From: Asterias rubens
Lineage: Eukaryota; Echinodermata; Asteroidea; Forcipulatida; Asteriidae
Assembly: GCF_902459465.1 (NCBI RefSeq)
Contig: NC_047069.1
Span: 1-64,000 of the forward strand
DNA length: 64,000 bases
Direction: 5' to 3'
The position numbers and the translations under genes were made by a program. How positions within the stretch are numbered: position 1 is the stretch's first letter; each line of letters opens with the position of its first letter. Shown piece by piece: positions 25,901 to 35,100 of this stretch. The notes beneath the pieces were generated by a model. It was not told the DNA's origin and ran no database searches. It saw only the letters and a list, made by a program, of their open reading frames with translations.

Positions 25901-28900
25901 GGCATATTTTACAAAGGTGTACATTGCAAATACAAAGGCCAGCTGTTCAACGGCTCATTTAAAGCAGTAAGACAATCATGGTGGCTTTTGCAAAAGATTT
26001 ATAATCTGTTTAAAAAGATGATGAAAGTTTAATCAATAGTTATGCATCTATTGCTAAATATTACCTGGTGCATTTGGATACTGAAAACCTGGAGTTATTT
26101 GTGTTGGCATGTCCTCAAAACCTGCAAGAGAAAGACAATCAAGTAAATCAAAATCGACTGTCCAACCACCATACATGGTAGCGTGACACAAAAACATGGT
26201 TTGTTAGAGACAGTGGACACTATTAGTTTACTCACAACAATTATTAGCATAAAACCTTACTTGGTAACAAGTAGTGGGGAGAGGTTGATAGTATACGAAG
26301 TCATGTCTTTTGGACCCACTGCCGACGTGGTTCTTGAAGCAAAACACCCAGACATTTGTCCCGATCATCACACGGATTGTCAACAGATCTCTTAGCACTG
26401 GTGTTTTTCCTTCTTCACTAAAACACGCTGTGATCACTCCCATCATAAAGAAACAATCGCTTGATCGCAATCTGCTGAATAACTACAGACCTGTTTCAAA
26501 CATTCCTTTCTTGTCTAAAGTTATTGAGAAGCAGGCCATCAAGAGCATCACCAACTACATGACTCAAGAGAATCTTGGAGAACCTCTACAATCGGCATAT
26601 AGAGCTTTACACAGCACTGAATCGGCTCTCCTCAAAGTCAAAGACGACATCATGCAGAACGTTTCAAATCGAAAAGGTGTTCTCCTCGTCCTACTGGACC
26701 TAAGTGCAGCATTTGACACGGTGAACCATTCCGTCTTGCTTGACCGCCTTACCCATGACATCGGGGTAAAAGGAGCTGCGCAAAAGTGGTTCAAGTCCTA
26801 CCTCTCCGGCAGAACAACGTGCATCTGTATTGATGGATCCTTTTCTGATTACCACAGTTTAAATTACGGTTTACCTCAGGGATCTATTGTAGGCCCCCAG
26901 TCATTCGCAATTTACTCCATTCCCATTGGTCGTATCATCAGAAAGCATAACCTACAATATCACCTTTATGCTGATGGTATTCAACTGTACATACCATTCA
27001 ACCTGAATGACCCGCAATCCTTAACCTCAGCTCTCTCTCGGCTATCCTCATGCATATCTGACATCAAGTCATGGATGACCCTTAACATGCTGAAGCTCAA
27101 TGAAGAGAAAACAGAGTTATTCATTGCTGTTCCTGACCATCTCAAACACAAAGTGCCTTCGGTATCTCTTCAGGTCGGCGACAAAGTCATCAAGCCTTCT
27201 AAGAGTGTTCGCAACCTCGGGGTTGTATTTGATTCGTCAATGTCCATGCACTCCCACATCACAACTCTCTGCTCCAGCCTCAACTATCAACTCAGAAACC
27301 TAAGTCGCATTCGCAAATTCCTGGACTTCGACACATGCCACCTAATTATCCGTGCTCTAATTCTCTCAAGATTAGATTATGGCAACGGGTTGCTTCTTGG
27401 ATCTAGCACTTCAGACATCCAACGTCTTCAACGCATCCAAAACTGGGCGGCCAAGCTGATTTGCAAGGCTATGAAATATGACCACGCGACACCCTGCCTT
27501 CAGCAGTTACATTGGCTCCCGGTCAAAGAGAGAGTAACTTTCAAAGTTTTAGTTACTGTGTTTAAATGTCTTCAAGGAATAGCACCAGGCTACTTATCAT
27601 CTTGCCTTGCTCTCTACCAACCGCCACGCTCAAGCTTGCGATCAGCTTCTGACAACACACGCCTAACTGAACACCCAACCATCAGAACACTCTCATCTGC
27701 TCACAACCGGACTTTCTCCTTTATTGCTCCACGAATATGGAACAACCTCCCAGTACGCATCAGAAATTGTAACTCTTTGCCTTTATTCAAAAAATCTCTC
27801 AAAACTCACTTGTATCAGATGTAATTTGTTGTATTTATAGTTCCATTGGTCTTGCTCTTTCCAGCGCTTTGATCTTGATGTAAAGGCGCTTTATAAATAT
27901 TTAGTTGTATGTATGTATGTATGTATACAACATTGTGAGAAACGGCTCCCTCTGAAGTGAAATAGTTTTCAAGAATGAAGTAATTTTCCACAAATTTGAT
28001 TTAGAGATCTCGGACTTAGAATTTGAGGTCTCAAAATCAACCATCTTAAAGCACACAACTTCGTGTGACAAGGGTGTTTTTCTTTCATTATTATCTCGCA
28101 GCTTCGAAGACCAATTGAGCACAAATTTCCACAGGTTTGTTATTTTATGCATACGTTGCGATACACCAAGTGAGGAGACTAGTCGTTGAAAATTACCAAT
28201 AGTGTCCAGTGTTTTTAAATCTGCCAATTACTTATAAACAAAATATACATGTAGTATGCATGCACCACTCAACAAGGTACTAAAGAACAAGTGAAAACAT
28301 TTTCAGAAAGCTTCTCGATTTTTTTCGGAATTATGAGACCAATTTATGTAGCACCTTATTTACAAGGTGCTGCAGCACATTCAGCATGCATTGCCAGAAA
28401 CACTGGGCGAACTCCCTCCTCCTAGCCATAAGTGTAACTGAGTTCTTGAACGTGTACTACACAACACACAACGCTATATAAGACTTTGATATGATGTAAA
28501 AGGTGGGAAGGTGCTACATTACCTGGTCTGTTGTCCTGTGGAATGTGATTGCTGTTATTCTGTTTAATGGCTGGTGGTTTAACTTCTTTAGGTTGCGGTA
28601 AATGCTGGACCATTCCATACTCATCTCTCACTTTACAGGCTAGCTTGACTCTCTCACTGTTAGACATTCAATTACAGAGAAGATAATTAATTTCAAGCTT
28701 TGGCAAATATGACTATTATTAAAGGAACATTACAGAATTAGTAAGAAAACAAAATCGTGAAGATCACAGATTTACATCAAAATGACACGGTTTAATGATG
28801 ATGATAATAGAAAACATCCCTTGAAAATATTTCTGCCTGAAATGCCATATTTGATGCGAAACAAATAATTTAAATTTGCGTTTGGAGTGTATCGCTCAGT

Positions 28901-31627
28901 GAGCGTTTTATTCATTTTTTTGTTTTGCATCAATGTCATGCAAAATGTGTAATCGTTTTTGTTTCCCCACTAATTTCTGGTGACTCAGAGGGCCGATCGT
29001 TCATAAACTGCTACAGGTTTGTCAGTTTATGTATATGGTGGATTACATGAAGTGCTTACACTGCCAGCAACTTTTTTTGTTAGCAAAACCAATTCTGTAA
29101 TGTTCCTTTATGTTATATATATTCAGGAAAGCCCCCATCAGTGGGGGCCCTGTAGCAATACACAAAACAAGGGATATACAACTATACAACAAAATGGAAA
29201 CACAAAGGACAAAATCAAGAGTGGGAAGAGAGAGAGAAAAGTAATTAAAACTTATTGCAATTAAACTTCCTTTGCATTTGTAATCTTCACAACTTCCGTA
29301 AAAAACTTCCTTAGTTCAAAATAAACAAACCCTTTCTCATCAATCGGAGGTGGCTGAATATTGTCCGATATAAACATATCAATACAACTTATCTTTACAA
29401 CTTCCGTAAACCTTAGTTCAAAATAAACTAACCTTTTCTCATCAATCGGTGGCGGCTGAATGTTGTCTGATATAAACATATCATGTGAACGTTTCAAAGA
29501 CCTAAACACCAGTGTGTGCACAGAATGCTTTGTAACTTCCTGTAAACAAAAACACAGAAATCAGCACAAATGAAGAGTCCACTGTATGAAATCAACTAAA
29601 TGGAAGTATTGACATAGATAAATGAATCCTCTGATCAACTTTTACGCGTGAAGTCTAAGTTGAAACTTATCCCCACCTGTAAATAAACATTCATAAAGAC
29701 AATTTATCCATTCTGATTGGTCGAGGGGGCATCACGAGAGGTTGTTTGAACGAATGATATAACACCAGTAAAAAGTATTGAAACATGGGCGTGACACGCG
29801 ACCTTGCACCTGTTCTTATAAGACAGTTTCTTCATTCCTATTGGTCAAGAGCAACGGCTGAAACAGTTGTGCCACATCACGCGATACGCGCGACGCGCAC
29901 AGCATTCCCTTATAAGGAGTTGCTTACCCGAGAGCGGCGGAGGGGTTTACCATTTCATAGCTGGAGGGGTATTGTGTTGAAAGAAATCATTGAACAATTA
30001 CAATTTTTGCATTTATTTTACTTTTTGACCAAAAAGTGTTGATGTTTTTGACCGAAAAGGTATTTATGAATGGGAATCAAAGTGTGTTGAATCGGTTTTC
30101 AACTAGTGGTTTACACCCGCCGAGGCCTGGTTCTTGATAATTTACCTTGACTTCGTCTTGGTAAAATTATCAAGAACCAGACCTCATTGGGATTAAACCA
30201 GTAGTTGAACACCTCTTCACCACACATTGATTCCCTTACTCTATTGTTATTGTTAATTTCAGGCCTGTACATGTATGCTATGTTTTTGAAAGGGCAAGGG
30301 CACCGAGGCATTTTCTCCTTGGTAAAGGGCACTACTCTATGAGAGCATTGTACATTTAAAGTATTAGAAAAAGGGTTTAAAACTAGCGCAAAAACTAAAA
30401 CCCTTCTTCATACAGTGACATTTTCTTTGAACTATAACAACAACACGAGGTATGATTGAAAAGAGTAAATAAAACAGTTTTTTTTGTCAAAACATTCGGA
30501 CAATTCAGTCAGTCTTTAGAATCGCACCATAAACGCTGGACTACCGCTTGCTGTCTGTCACTGCTGTTCTGCAGCCTCCATGGCTAGTTCTAGCGACAGT
30601 TGTCACTTCGTACCGAAAGTCTCTTTAAACCCAAAATATTATGTGATTTCGTACTCAAGTCATTTTGTATCTGAGTCATACCGCTGGCGCATGCGAAAAC
30701 TATGGCACTTCAGAGGGAGCCATTTCTCACAATGTTTTATACCATCAACATCTCCCCATTACTCGTCACCAAGAAAGGTTTTATGCTAATAAATATTTTG
30801 AGTAATTACCAATAGTGTCCACAAATATAAATACTAACTAAGATGTCAAATAGATTTAATACCATAATTAGTCAGTTTAAAATAAACAACAAATTAATTT
30901 ATTGTAAATCACTCCTTTTTGGTTGTGAATCATGACTTTGTCGTTGATTACTTGGATAACTTTCCACATGGTGCCACCATTTGTTTCACTAATTTTTACA
31001 AAAAAGGATCACTCAATGAGTTGAGTTGAGGTAAATTAGATATTGAATGAAAAAGTGGTGGTGCCATACGGAAACTTTTCCGATTACTTTCGAGAGATAA
31101 GACTTTAATTTAAATTAACTAATTAATTAATTGGTTCAATTAATGGTTAAATGGCTGTTTGCAAAGCCAAGACTGGTTCATTTTGAGCCAATCTTTGCCA
31201 ATCTTTTCTTTTTAGTACAACTAAAACTTAAAAGAGAAAACTAAAAAGCAAAATACAAATAAAATTGCAATTCCCAAAAAGTCCAAGTCCAAATGATGGC
31301 AGTGCGCTTTTAAATTAATAAAACAAAACAGGTGTCAAGCAAGGCAAGCTCATGATTGTTTTGTGTCGTCAGTCGAGTTTGTTAATGTTTGTTATGTATT
31401 ACTGGTGATTCGTTTTATTTAGTCAAAAAATAGGCCGGTGCCGAGTTTGAATGGTGCCGAGTTTGCCAGCCAGGTGCGCCGAAGGTTCCAGCAAACCCGA
31501 CCCAATGCAAAAGCTATGCAACCAACGCGCAGCGGTCGTGGACAACCACAAAACAATAACGGATAAGACCGCGGCCGCGCTTCGTTAAAACGGAAGTCAA
31601 AAGCAACATAAATCCACTTACCTCCAT
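14691..31627 (-). CDS. PLRG1: PLRG1 (pleiotropic regulator 1), spliceosomal WD40 protein, 13 coding exons, 516 aa
   Basis: Coding exons in transcript order: 31627-31622, 29539-29433, 28656-28523, 26121-26065, 25271-25175, 23747-23660, 22531-22316, 21557-21420, 19905-19711, 19025-18907, 17565-17426, 16255-16062, 14750-14691. They sum to 1551 nt, every junction keeps phase, and all introns are GT-AG. The start [20 protein letters not shown] and the tail [16 protein letters not shown] resemble vertebrate PLRG1 (514 aa in human, as I recall). Exons 7-12 (residues about 195-495) encode the seven-blade WD40 propeller; visible blades include [41 protein letters not shown] and [17 protein letters not shown]1/Prp46 is a core component of the Prp19-associated (NineTeen) complex and acts in the nucleus in pre-mRNA splicing. 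The ATG is chosen because the two-codon first exon joins the conserved N-terminus in frame. Introns are full of SINEs and MITEs. No 3' polyA signal was firmly identified. Confidence 0.97.
15570..16052 (+). mobile_element. SINE-A copy (tRNA-derived) with internal duplication
   Basis: It has a tRNA-like head (GTGACCCAGCGGATAAG, GTGTGGGTCCGAGTCCCAG), a body with GATGGGACGTAAAGCTGTTG and GTACTTATCGAAAAGAGAAG, and a 3' end with GCGCGCTATAAAAGAAGCC followed by (ATT)n. A segment beginning GGATAACAGCTATTTGTGAC occurs twice (about 15567 and 15809). It lies in the last PLRG1 intron, antisense to the gene. Confidence 0.8.
16311..16627 (+). mobile_element. M1 MITE copy, internally shortened
   Basis: It begins CTAAAGGCACTGGACACTAT, has GGTATAAAACATTGTGAGAA and ACAACAAGGGTGGTTTTTCT, and ends with a diverged CCGTGCCTTTTAAT. 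It lies in a PLRG1 intron. Confidence 0.8.
16637..16845. repeat. 15-bp minisatellite, about 14 units
   Basis: The unit ATCATCAAGTGAAAA is repeated with few substitutions (ATCGTC, ATCATAAAG, AACAATC). As 15 is a multiple of three, open frames appear on both strands; they are not supported as genes. It lies in a PLRG1 intron next to an M1 copy. Confidence 0.9.
16997..17384 (+). mobile_element. M1 MITE copy, full length
   Basis: It runs from TTAAAGGCAGTGGACACTAT to AATAGTGTCCAGTGTCTTTA A. It contains the internal palindrome TTTCGAGACATCAGATTTAG / GAATTTGAGGTCTCGAAATC. It ends 42 bp before PLRG1 exon 11. Confidence 0.9.
17660..18680 (+). repeat. 106-bp tandem array made from the body of SINE-A
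   Basis: The marker TGTTCCTGGTTTGATTGG starts at 17720, 17826, 17932, 18038, 18144, 18250, 18356, 18462 and 18568: nine starts at exactly 106-bp spacing with no indel. The unit (ACACAGCACCTTGTAAACCA, TACATGGTGCTATGTAAAAG, GTGCACTTATCAAAACGAGA, AGGGGCTCGCC) equals the middle of the full SINE-A at 61960-62370. SINE-A 3' sequence flanks both sides (CTCATAATTCAAAAACC at the left, AAGTCTCATACTTCAACAC at the right). It lies in the intron between PLRG1 exons 10 and 11. Confidence 0.95.
19130..19400 (+). repeat. Dispersed repeat with AACTAGTTCTTATATAGCGC
   Basis: It begins with (AAT)n and CTTATATAGCGCATTTCACA, a typical SINE/LINE-tail style sequence, and continues with CTACGTGGGCGGAAGGTATA and GTCTCAACGTTTCAACTAGC. 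It is related in inverted orientation to 6300-6500. It lies in a PLRG1 intron. Confidence 0.55.
19437..19682 (+). mobile_element. SINE-B copy (tRNA-like), PLRG1 intron
   Basis: CCTCGGTAGTCTAGTTGGTG and AGACACTGCTCTAGAATTGC form an A-box-containing head; the B-box region has been lost here. The body is CACATGCCTGTGATATTTTT, GAGTATACAGTGCTAACACA and TTCTTTATCCCCGATGCAAA. Better copies are at 43110-43390 and 60365-60580. Confidence 0.75.
20175..20365 (-). mobile_element. 29-bp-arm hairpin followed by tRNA-like SINE-C
   Basis: CTTGCCCATCAATTCAATGC at 20178 is inverted at 20234-20262 (GCATTTAATTGATGGGCAAG), giving a near-perfect 29-bp stem with a 22-nt loop. The adjoining minus-strand sequence reads TAGCTCTGTTGATAGAGTGC then TTTGGTTCAAATACCACTCT, which look like tRNA A and B boxes. 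Its 3' part ends in CGCTCAACCCAAAATTG. Related copies are at 39600-39705 and 48275-48420. Confidence 0.65.
20905..21258. mobile_element. TIR element, GCCTCAGGTCGACCT ends, about 350 bp
   Basis: GCCTCAGGTCGACCTACAC at the left is matched in inverse by AAGGTCGACCTGAGGCCGGC at the right. The perfect 14-bp core lies inside a longer imperfect repeat (AAGCC...GGCTT). It is non-coding, single copy in this window, and lies in a PLRG1 intron. Confidence 0.85.
21594..21784 (-). mobile_element. M1 MITE right-half fragment
   Basis: GAGGTCTCAAAATCAAATTC through GTTTCTCACAATGTTTTATA and ends CAATAGTGTCCACTGCCTTT AA. The opposite half is missing. Confidence 0.85.
21925..22135 (-). mobile_element. SINE-like repeat, AATTATTCCAGGGAAAA family
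   Basis: CAATGCTCTAATCAGAGCCA, TTTCAGTTTTAGATGTGGGA, GAATTATTCCAGGGAAAACC and CAGTCAAGTAAGGACTGA recur at 59920-60110 and in diverged form at 39040-39420. On the minus strand it starts GGTCAGGTTGGTGCAACC and has CAGTTCGGATCCCACT, which resembles a tRNA B box. Confidence 0.6.
22562..22852. mobile_element. TIR element with perfect 29-bp ends, about 290 bp
   Basis: The left end begins AGTTATATATAAGAACTAGA and continues GGGCGCACT; the right end is its exact inverse (AGTGCGCCCTCTAGTTCTTA then TATATAACT). The interior has a repeated block GGCGGCCATTTTCTAAGTTG and TGCGGCCATTTTGTAAGTTG. It is CpG-rich, unlike its surroundings. It lies in PLRG1 intron 6, next to exon 7. Confidence 0.9.
22956..23390 (-). 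mobile_element. SINE-A copy, minus strand, with (ATT)n tail
   Basis: Read on the minus strand: head AACCCGGAGTC-type B box (GGTTCGAGTCCCAGTCATG), GATGGGACGGAAAGCC, CATTACATGGTGCTATG, then GGCGCTGTAATATACAG... and a run of ATT units (22956-23003 on the plus strand as AAT). It is co-oriented with PLRG1 and intronic. Confidence 0.85.
23425..23622 (-). mobile_element. Fragment of the AAAGGAACATTACA foldback element
   Basis: CTACAGGTTTGTCAGTTTAT, GTGGATTACATAAAGTGCTT and TTTTGTAATGTTCCTTTAAG match the right half of the complete element at 28718-29112. Confidence 0.75.
23803..24187 (-). mobile_element. M1 MITE copy, full length, reverse
   Basis: It runs from TTAAAGACCATGGACACTAT (with GGTAATT duplicated in tandem) to CCAATAGTGTCCACTGCCTT TTAA. 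It lies in PLRG1 intron 5. Confidence 0.9.
24517..24857. mobile_element. Long foldback MITE, about 340 bp
   Basis: The two arms (about 24560-24660 and 24693-24800) are inverse copies: GAGGTGCTGTAGTTTTTGAG and AACAATGTCATGAAAAT at the left against ATTTTCATGACATTGTTTTA and AAAAACTACAGCACCTCAG at the right. The ends read CCTTAAAGGATTTGGG and CATACACCCTTAAAC. It is non-coding and lies in PLRG1 intron 5. Confidence 0.9.
25367..25700 (-). mobile_element. TIR element, TGTTTCAGACAGG family, reverse copy
   Basis: It contains the family blocks in inverse order: GGTCGAACCAAATAGATTAG, CATGACAAGATCGACGTCTG, AACCAAGGCGCTCCAGAGTC and TTTGGTTTGGCACGATTC. It lies in PLRG1 intron 4. Confidence 0.75.
26298..27927 (+). 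mobile_element. 5'-truncated CR1/L2-like non-LTR retrotransposon
   Basis: The element starts inside the reverse-transcriptase ORF ([18 protein letters not shown]), which is open from its first bases. It has a short 3'UTR ending GTAAAGGCGCTTTATAAATA, and a (TGTA)n tail at about 27905-27923. This is the structure of a truncated target-primed insertion. It lies in PLRG1 intron 3, antisense to the gene. Confidence 0.93.
26310..27824 (+). pseudogene. Retrotransposon reverse transcriptase, truncated and catalytically altered
   Basis: This is an open frame of 504 codons with no internal stop. Reverse-transcriptase blocks are visible in order: [47 protein letters not shown] and YADG, followed by the CR1/L2-type C-terminal region ([37 protein letters not shown]). 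The endonuclease domain is absent because the copy is 5'-truncated. The catalytic YADD box reads YADG, so the second catalytic aspartate is missing. This is a dead copy despite the open frame. The listed start is a TTG; the true frame continues to the truncation point at about 26298. Confidence 0.93.
28330..28480 (-). mobile_element. SINE-A body fragment, minus strand
   Basis: TATGTAGCACCTTATTTACA, AAGGTGCTGCAGCACATTC, GCCAGAAACACTGGGCGAAC and TACACAACACACAACGC match the SINE-A body. Head and tail are missing. It ends about 40 bp from PLRG1 exon 3. Confidence 0.7.
28718..29112. mobile_element. Foldback MITE, TTAAAGGAACATTACAGAAT ends
   Basis: TTAAAGGAACATTACAGAAT at the left is the inverse of ATTCTGTAATGTTCCTTTA at the right, about 390 bp apart. 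Internal blocks TTTACATCAAAATGACACGG and TTTTGCATCAATGTCATGCA are partly inverse. A fragment is at 23425-23622. It lies in PLRG1 intron 2. Confidence 0.88.
29291..29382 (-). pseudogene. Partial tandem duplicate of PLRG1 exon 2
   Basis: This segment repeats 29399-29483, the 3' half of PLRG1 exon 2 plus the start of intron 2, about 100 bp downstream in the transcript. The duplicate still encodes [16 protein letters not shown] on the minus strand and is in frame with exon 2 through the intervening intron sequence. Its donor is weaker (AAGGGTTTGT compared with AAAAGGTTAGTT), and I see no acceptor placed to make it a separate exon. Most likely it is a silent intronic remnant. Confidence 0.85.
29640..30110. 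repeat. Repeat-like stretch with ATTGGTCGAGGG / TTGGTCAAGAG blocks
   Basis: GATTGGTCGAGGGGGCATCAC and ATTGGTCAAGAGCAACGGC, with CACGCGATACGCGCGACGCG, resemble the region 57540-57720 (TATTGGTGGAGGGCGCGTCA, ATCACGCGGAACGCGC). It is non-coding, of unresolved class, and in PLRG1 intron 1. Confidence 0.4.
30122..30185. repeat. Short hairpin, 18-bp arms
   Basis: TGGTTCTTGATAATTTACC and GGTAAAATTATCAAGAACCA are inverse repeats separated by a 13-nt spacer. It is of unknown origin and lies in PLRG1 intron 1. Confidence 0.7.
30695..30822 (-). mobile_element. M1 MITE right-end fragment
   Basis: ACTATGGCACTTCAGAGGGA, ATTTCTCACAATGTTTTATA and AATTACCAATAGTGTCCACA are shared with M1. The terminal CTGCCTTTAA is lost. 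It lies in PLRG1 intron 1. Confidence 0.82.
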
Positions 31628-32119
31628 CTTAAAAATTACACTCAAAGATACCGATACAAGCTCAGGAAAACACCAGAAGGAAATTTATTCAAAACCAATG
31701 CAAAAACAACCCGAAACGTAAACGTTTAGTTAAACATCCTCACACGGCACAAAACACATTTGTGGACGTCGCCATTTTGTTTCCCAGAATTCCTTGTTGC
31801 AAACTTAAACGCGCTTGTTTTTAGTAAAATTATATTTAAATTTATTTGAACATTGTGTACCAAATATTACAAAAGAAAATAATATATGTATTTTATTAAA
31901 CTATTTTTTTTAATCATAAGTTTAAAAACAAATTAGTTTAATGAACAACTTCCAAAATTATTTACAACACTTTGTTCGAGACATATTTAATTGGGGCGAT
32001 TACAAATACGTCACAAGTTGCCAGGCTCTAGTGTAAACTACCTGACACTTCAGTGCATCGCGAACTTTTTTTCACACAAAAAACTCGCTTATATCCCTTC
32101 AAAATAAAGATCACTCAAA
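31628..32119. promoter_or_regulatory. Bidirectional promoter region between PLRG1 and the kinesin gene
   Basis: The 492 bp between the two divergent start codons must hold both promoters and both 5'UTRs. No TATA box is obvious for either gene. CGCCATTTTGTTTCCCAGAA at about 31768-31790 contains a YY1-like GCCATTTT next to a CCCAGAATTCC reminiscent of the ZNF143/STAF core. The PLRG1-proximal part (31440-31620) is CpG-rich, whereas 31810-31930 is very AT-rich. Motif calls are by eye. Confidence 0.6.
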
Positions 32120-35100
32120 ATGGTAAGATGAAATTGAAGCGATTGTTCTTAACTCTCGCATATATTTCTTCAGACCTGAAATTGTATCAATTTAAAGTGG
32201 AAAATGTGAGAAGCCAGTCAATGTTTTGACTCGGTTATTGTTGACTCGCATCGCATCGCATCACACGCGCATCGTCGTCACTGCCAGTCACTGCTGCTGT
32301 GTTTGGCCAATTCCGTTTGGCCTAATCTGTATTATTGCATGCTATTTATGATGATGAATATCAACTCATAAGCCACATACATGTAGCTGGTGTGGTTGTA
32401 GATAATTTGGGCAAGGGCTAGATCAAAGAAAACACCAATTTCCATGGATAAACCATGGGGGGAAACTCAGTTCGTTGGGGAAGGGGGAAGGTGTATGGGG
32501 GAGGGTGTATGGGGGAGGGGGATACAAATTAATGTCTCTGTCAGTCAGTTAAGAAACTTTGATTTAAAATTAAAGAAGGAGTTTACCCTTACACAAATCA
32601 AACCTGCCAAGGTTTAAATAAAGGTTATAGTATTGCGAAGTTGCAGTACTTTTTGTTCGGGTGCTTTCATAGTTTCAAGGAATCAAGTTAGTTGTGATGA
32701 TCATATTCATAACCCTCCATCCTCCCGACAGTTGGAGAAGAGGGTGGAGGGCTATAATCATCGCAACTCCTCTCAAGTGTGTTTTTAGGCGATAATATTC
32801 CCCCCTCCCCCCCCCCCACCCCTTCAGTATGACCATCAGGAGGAAGGCGGGGCAAAAATATCAAAACTTTTATATCTAAGTTTGGCAAAAAGTTAAATAC
32901 TTTGATTGAACTTTGCATTCAGACATCAGTTCAGGGTGTTTGTAAAACATAAAAACATAAGTATATGTATGGTTAATTAGTTTATGATTACTTGTTTATT
33001 AAAATATCCACAATTGCAAGTTGAACTATCACTGAAAAACATATACAAACTTTCAAACGACAACCCTTTGGAGTCAAGATCACCCCCCCCCCTCCGAAAA
33101 AGGGATAATATTAATACATCCAATAAATAAACACAAAATTTACCATTTAGTTTCGAGGTGAAAATTGCTGTTAGAAAAAAAAAATTACTTTGATTTACTG
33201 ACATTTTATACTGAAATAGCTTGTTATTTTGGAATGTTGCATTTTACCCAATATTTTATTTCGTTTTCCTTAGGTTTATCTAGACATCTAGAAGGGAGCT
33301 CAAGAAAATTTGGATTTACTTTTTAAGTTTTTGTTAACTCTATTCTGTTTGTTATTTGATTGATTTTATCATATAGTCTGCAGAGAAGATTGGAATTAAG
33401 GTGGTGGCGCGATGCCGTCCTTTTACAGAGCCAGAACAGGGAAAAGGAGCAACAAGAATAGTGAAAATGACTGGTGACAAGACTACACTGCAGAATCCTC
33501 AACAGGGAGGGGCTGGAAAGGTTAGTATTCAATTTTGTTTAATCTGTCAGAAGTTTTTCAACTTATATTGTCTGTTTAGGGTTGAACAAAATGATATTCC
33601 CATAAATGTGTTATTTTTATAAAAAAAAGTTTCAGCACCTACTTTTTTCTCTATATATTTTGACATACCTAAATTTAACTGCCTTACTTTGGATTTTACA
33701 ACCTCTATCCTACTTTCCTGCCTCCTAACTGTCCCAGAATTGAAATGCAATGTCATTTTTTTCTTTTCTTTTTTATTCATCCCATTACCTTTTAGCACTC
33801 GCCTCCATAAGTGGCCTTAATCCTAACCGGACCTTGGTCAGAGACATAAAAGTACATAAATTTATAGCAAAAGAGGAGCAAAGGATTAGGAAAGGTATCC
33901 AGAAAAAAAAGCGGGAAACTTAAAGCCAATCAAAGTTATTTAAAAACAGTGGGGTGGCTAAGAACCAATAAGAGTAAAGTACAGTGAGGATAGGGTGGTC
34001 AGTATGAAAGGGTAGATGGGAATTACAAATAATATATCCCATATGAACTGGTGCGCTGCTAACTTTTAATTCTGATAATTGATATCTTATAATTTCTACA
34101 TTTTTACAGGAGAGTGTTTTCACCTTTGATGCAAGTTATTTCTGGGATGTGCGAGCTGTAAGTAAATGAAGTAAAGTCTGGTTTATTCACCACAAATTGC
34201 GAAAACAAAGCAGGCCTAAAATAACAAGGAGGCCATGGCCTTCTTGCCTTGGTATTGTTCTTGGTGCCTCTTTCAAACTTTGCAATATGACTTTCCAATG
34301 AAATGGCCCTTTGCCAAAGGAAAATTGCCTTGCCAGCTCAAAGATAATTTCTGGGGCCTGGTAATGGACCCTTCCCATGAAATATGCTAACATTCATGCA
34401 TGCGTACAGACCCTGTTGGTTGGCAAACGTAAGCAGACGCGCAATCGCGTCTGCGTCACGCACCCATTAGCCATGTACAAAACAGCACGATGTTCCCTCA
34501 TTTTGCCAACCAAAACGTTAGTGCGCACGCGCTATGTGCAATTTACACATTTCATGGGAAGGGTTTATTTCATTACTCATAAAAATGTACAAAACGGTAT
34601 GTATGAATATTTAATTCACTTTTGTTTTGTACAAGCAATGGGGCTCTTTTGAATCCATCAAACCCTTGGCTGACTCGGTGATTAGTATTTTAAAAGTCTA
34701 CAGAAAGTTATAGCACAATCCAAATCAATCTAGTTTTATCTATTTTGGGAGAAAAGAAAACAAGAAGATTATAGTCTGACAAGGGCATTATAAATGTGTT
34801 CTTGCCATATTTTGCAAGGTGTCAGTTACAGGATGAGAAAGTTCAGACTTTCATCTGAATTCAGACTTTTTGGAGAATGGCTGTTAAAGACTCCTGTACG
34901 TTTCTTCGGGCAAAATAAGTCATGCTCTTTGATCTATGTTCTAGCACTAAGAATGCTGTTCTCAGAAGCTTCTTGGAATCTATAATTGCAGTTCTACCAA
35001 ACGGTGGACTTGCCTTCTCTTGTTGCCACCTCCTAAGATCTGAATCACAGTTTCTGACATTTTTTGCCAGCAATTACTCTAATCCTTGCAGTTAATAATG

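Larger units (their letters stand above)
26207..28218 (+). mobile_element. M1 MITE copy split by a retrotransposon
   Basis: The left piece, 26207-26297 (GACAGTGGACACTATTAG to GAGGTTGATAGTATA), continues exactly at about 27924-28218 (CAACATTGTGAGAAACGGCT to CAATAGTGTCCAGTGTTTTT). An intact M1 reads GATAGTATAAAACATTGTGA across this junction. The retrotransposon is therefore younger than this MITE. A GTATAC at both edges could be a target-site duplication. Confidence 0.9.
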
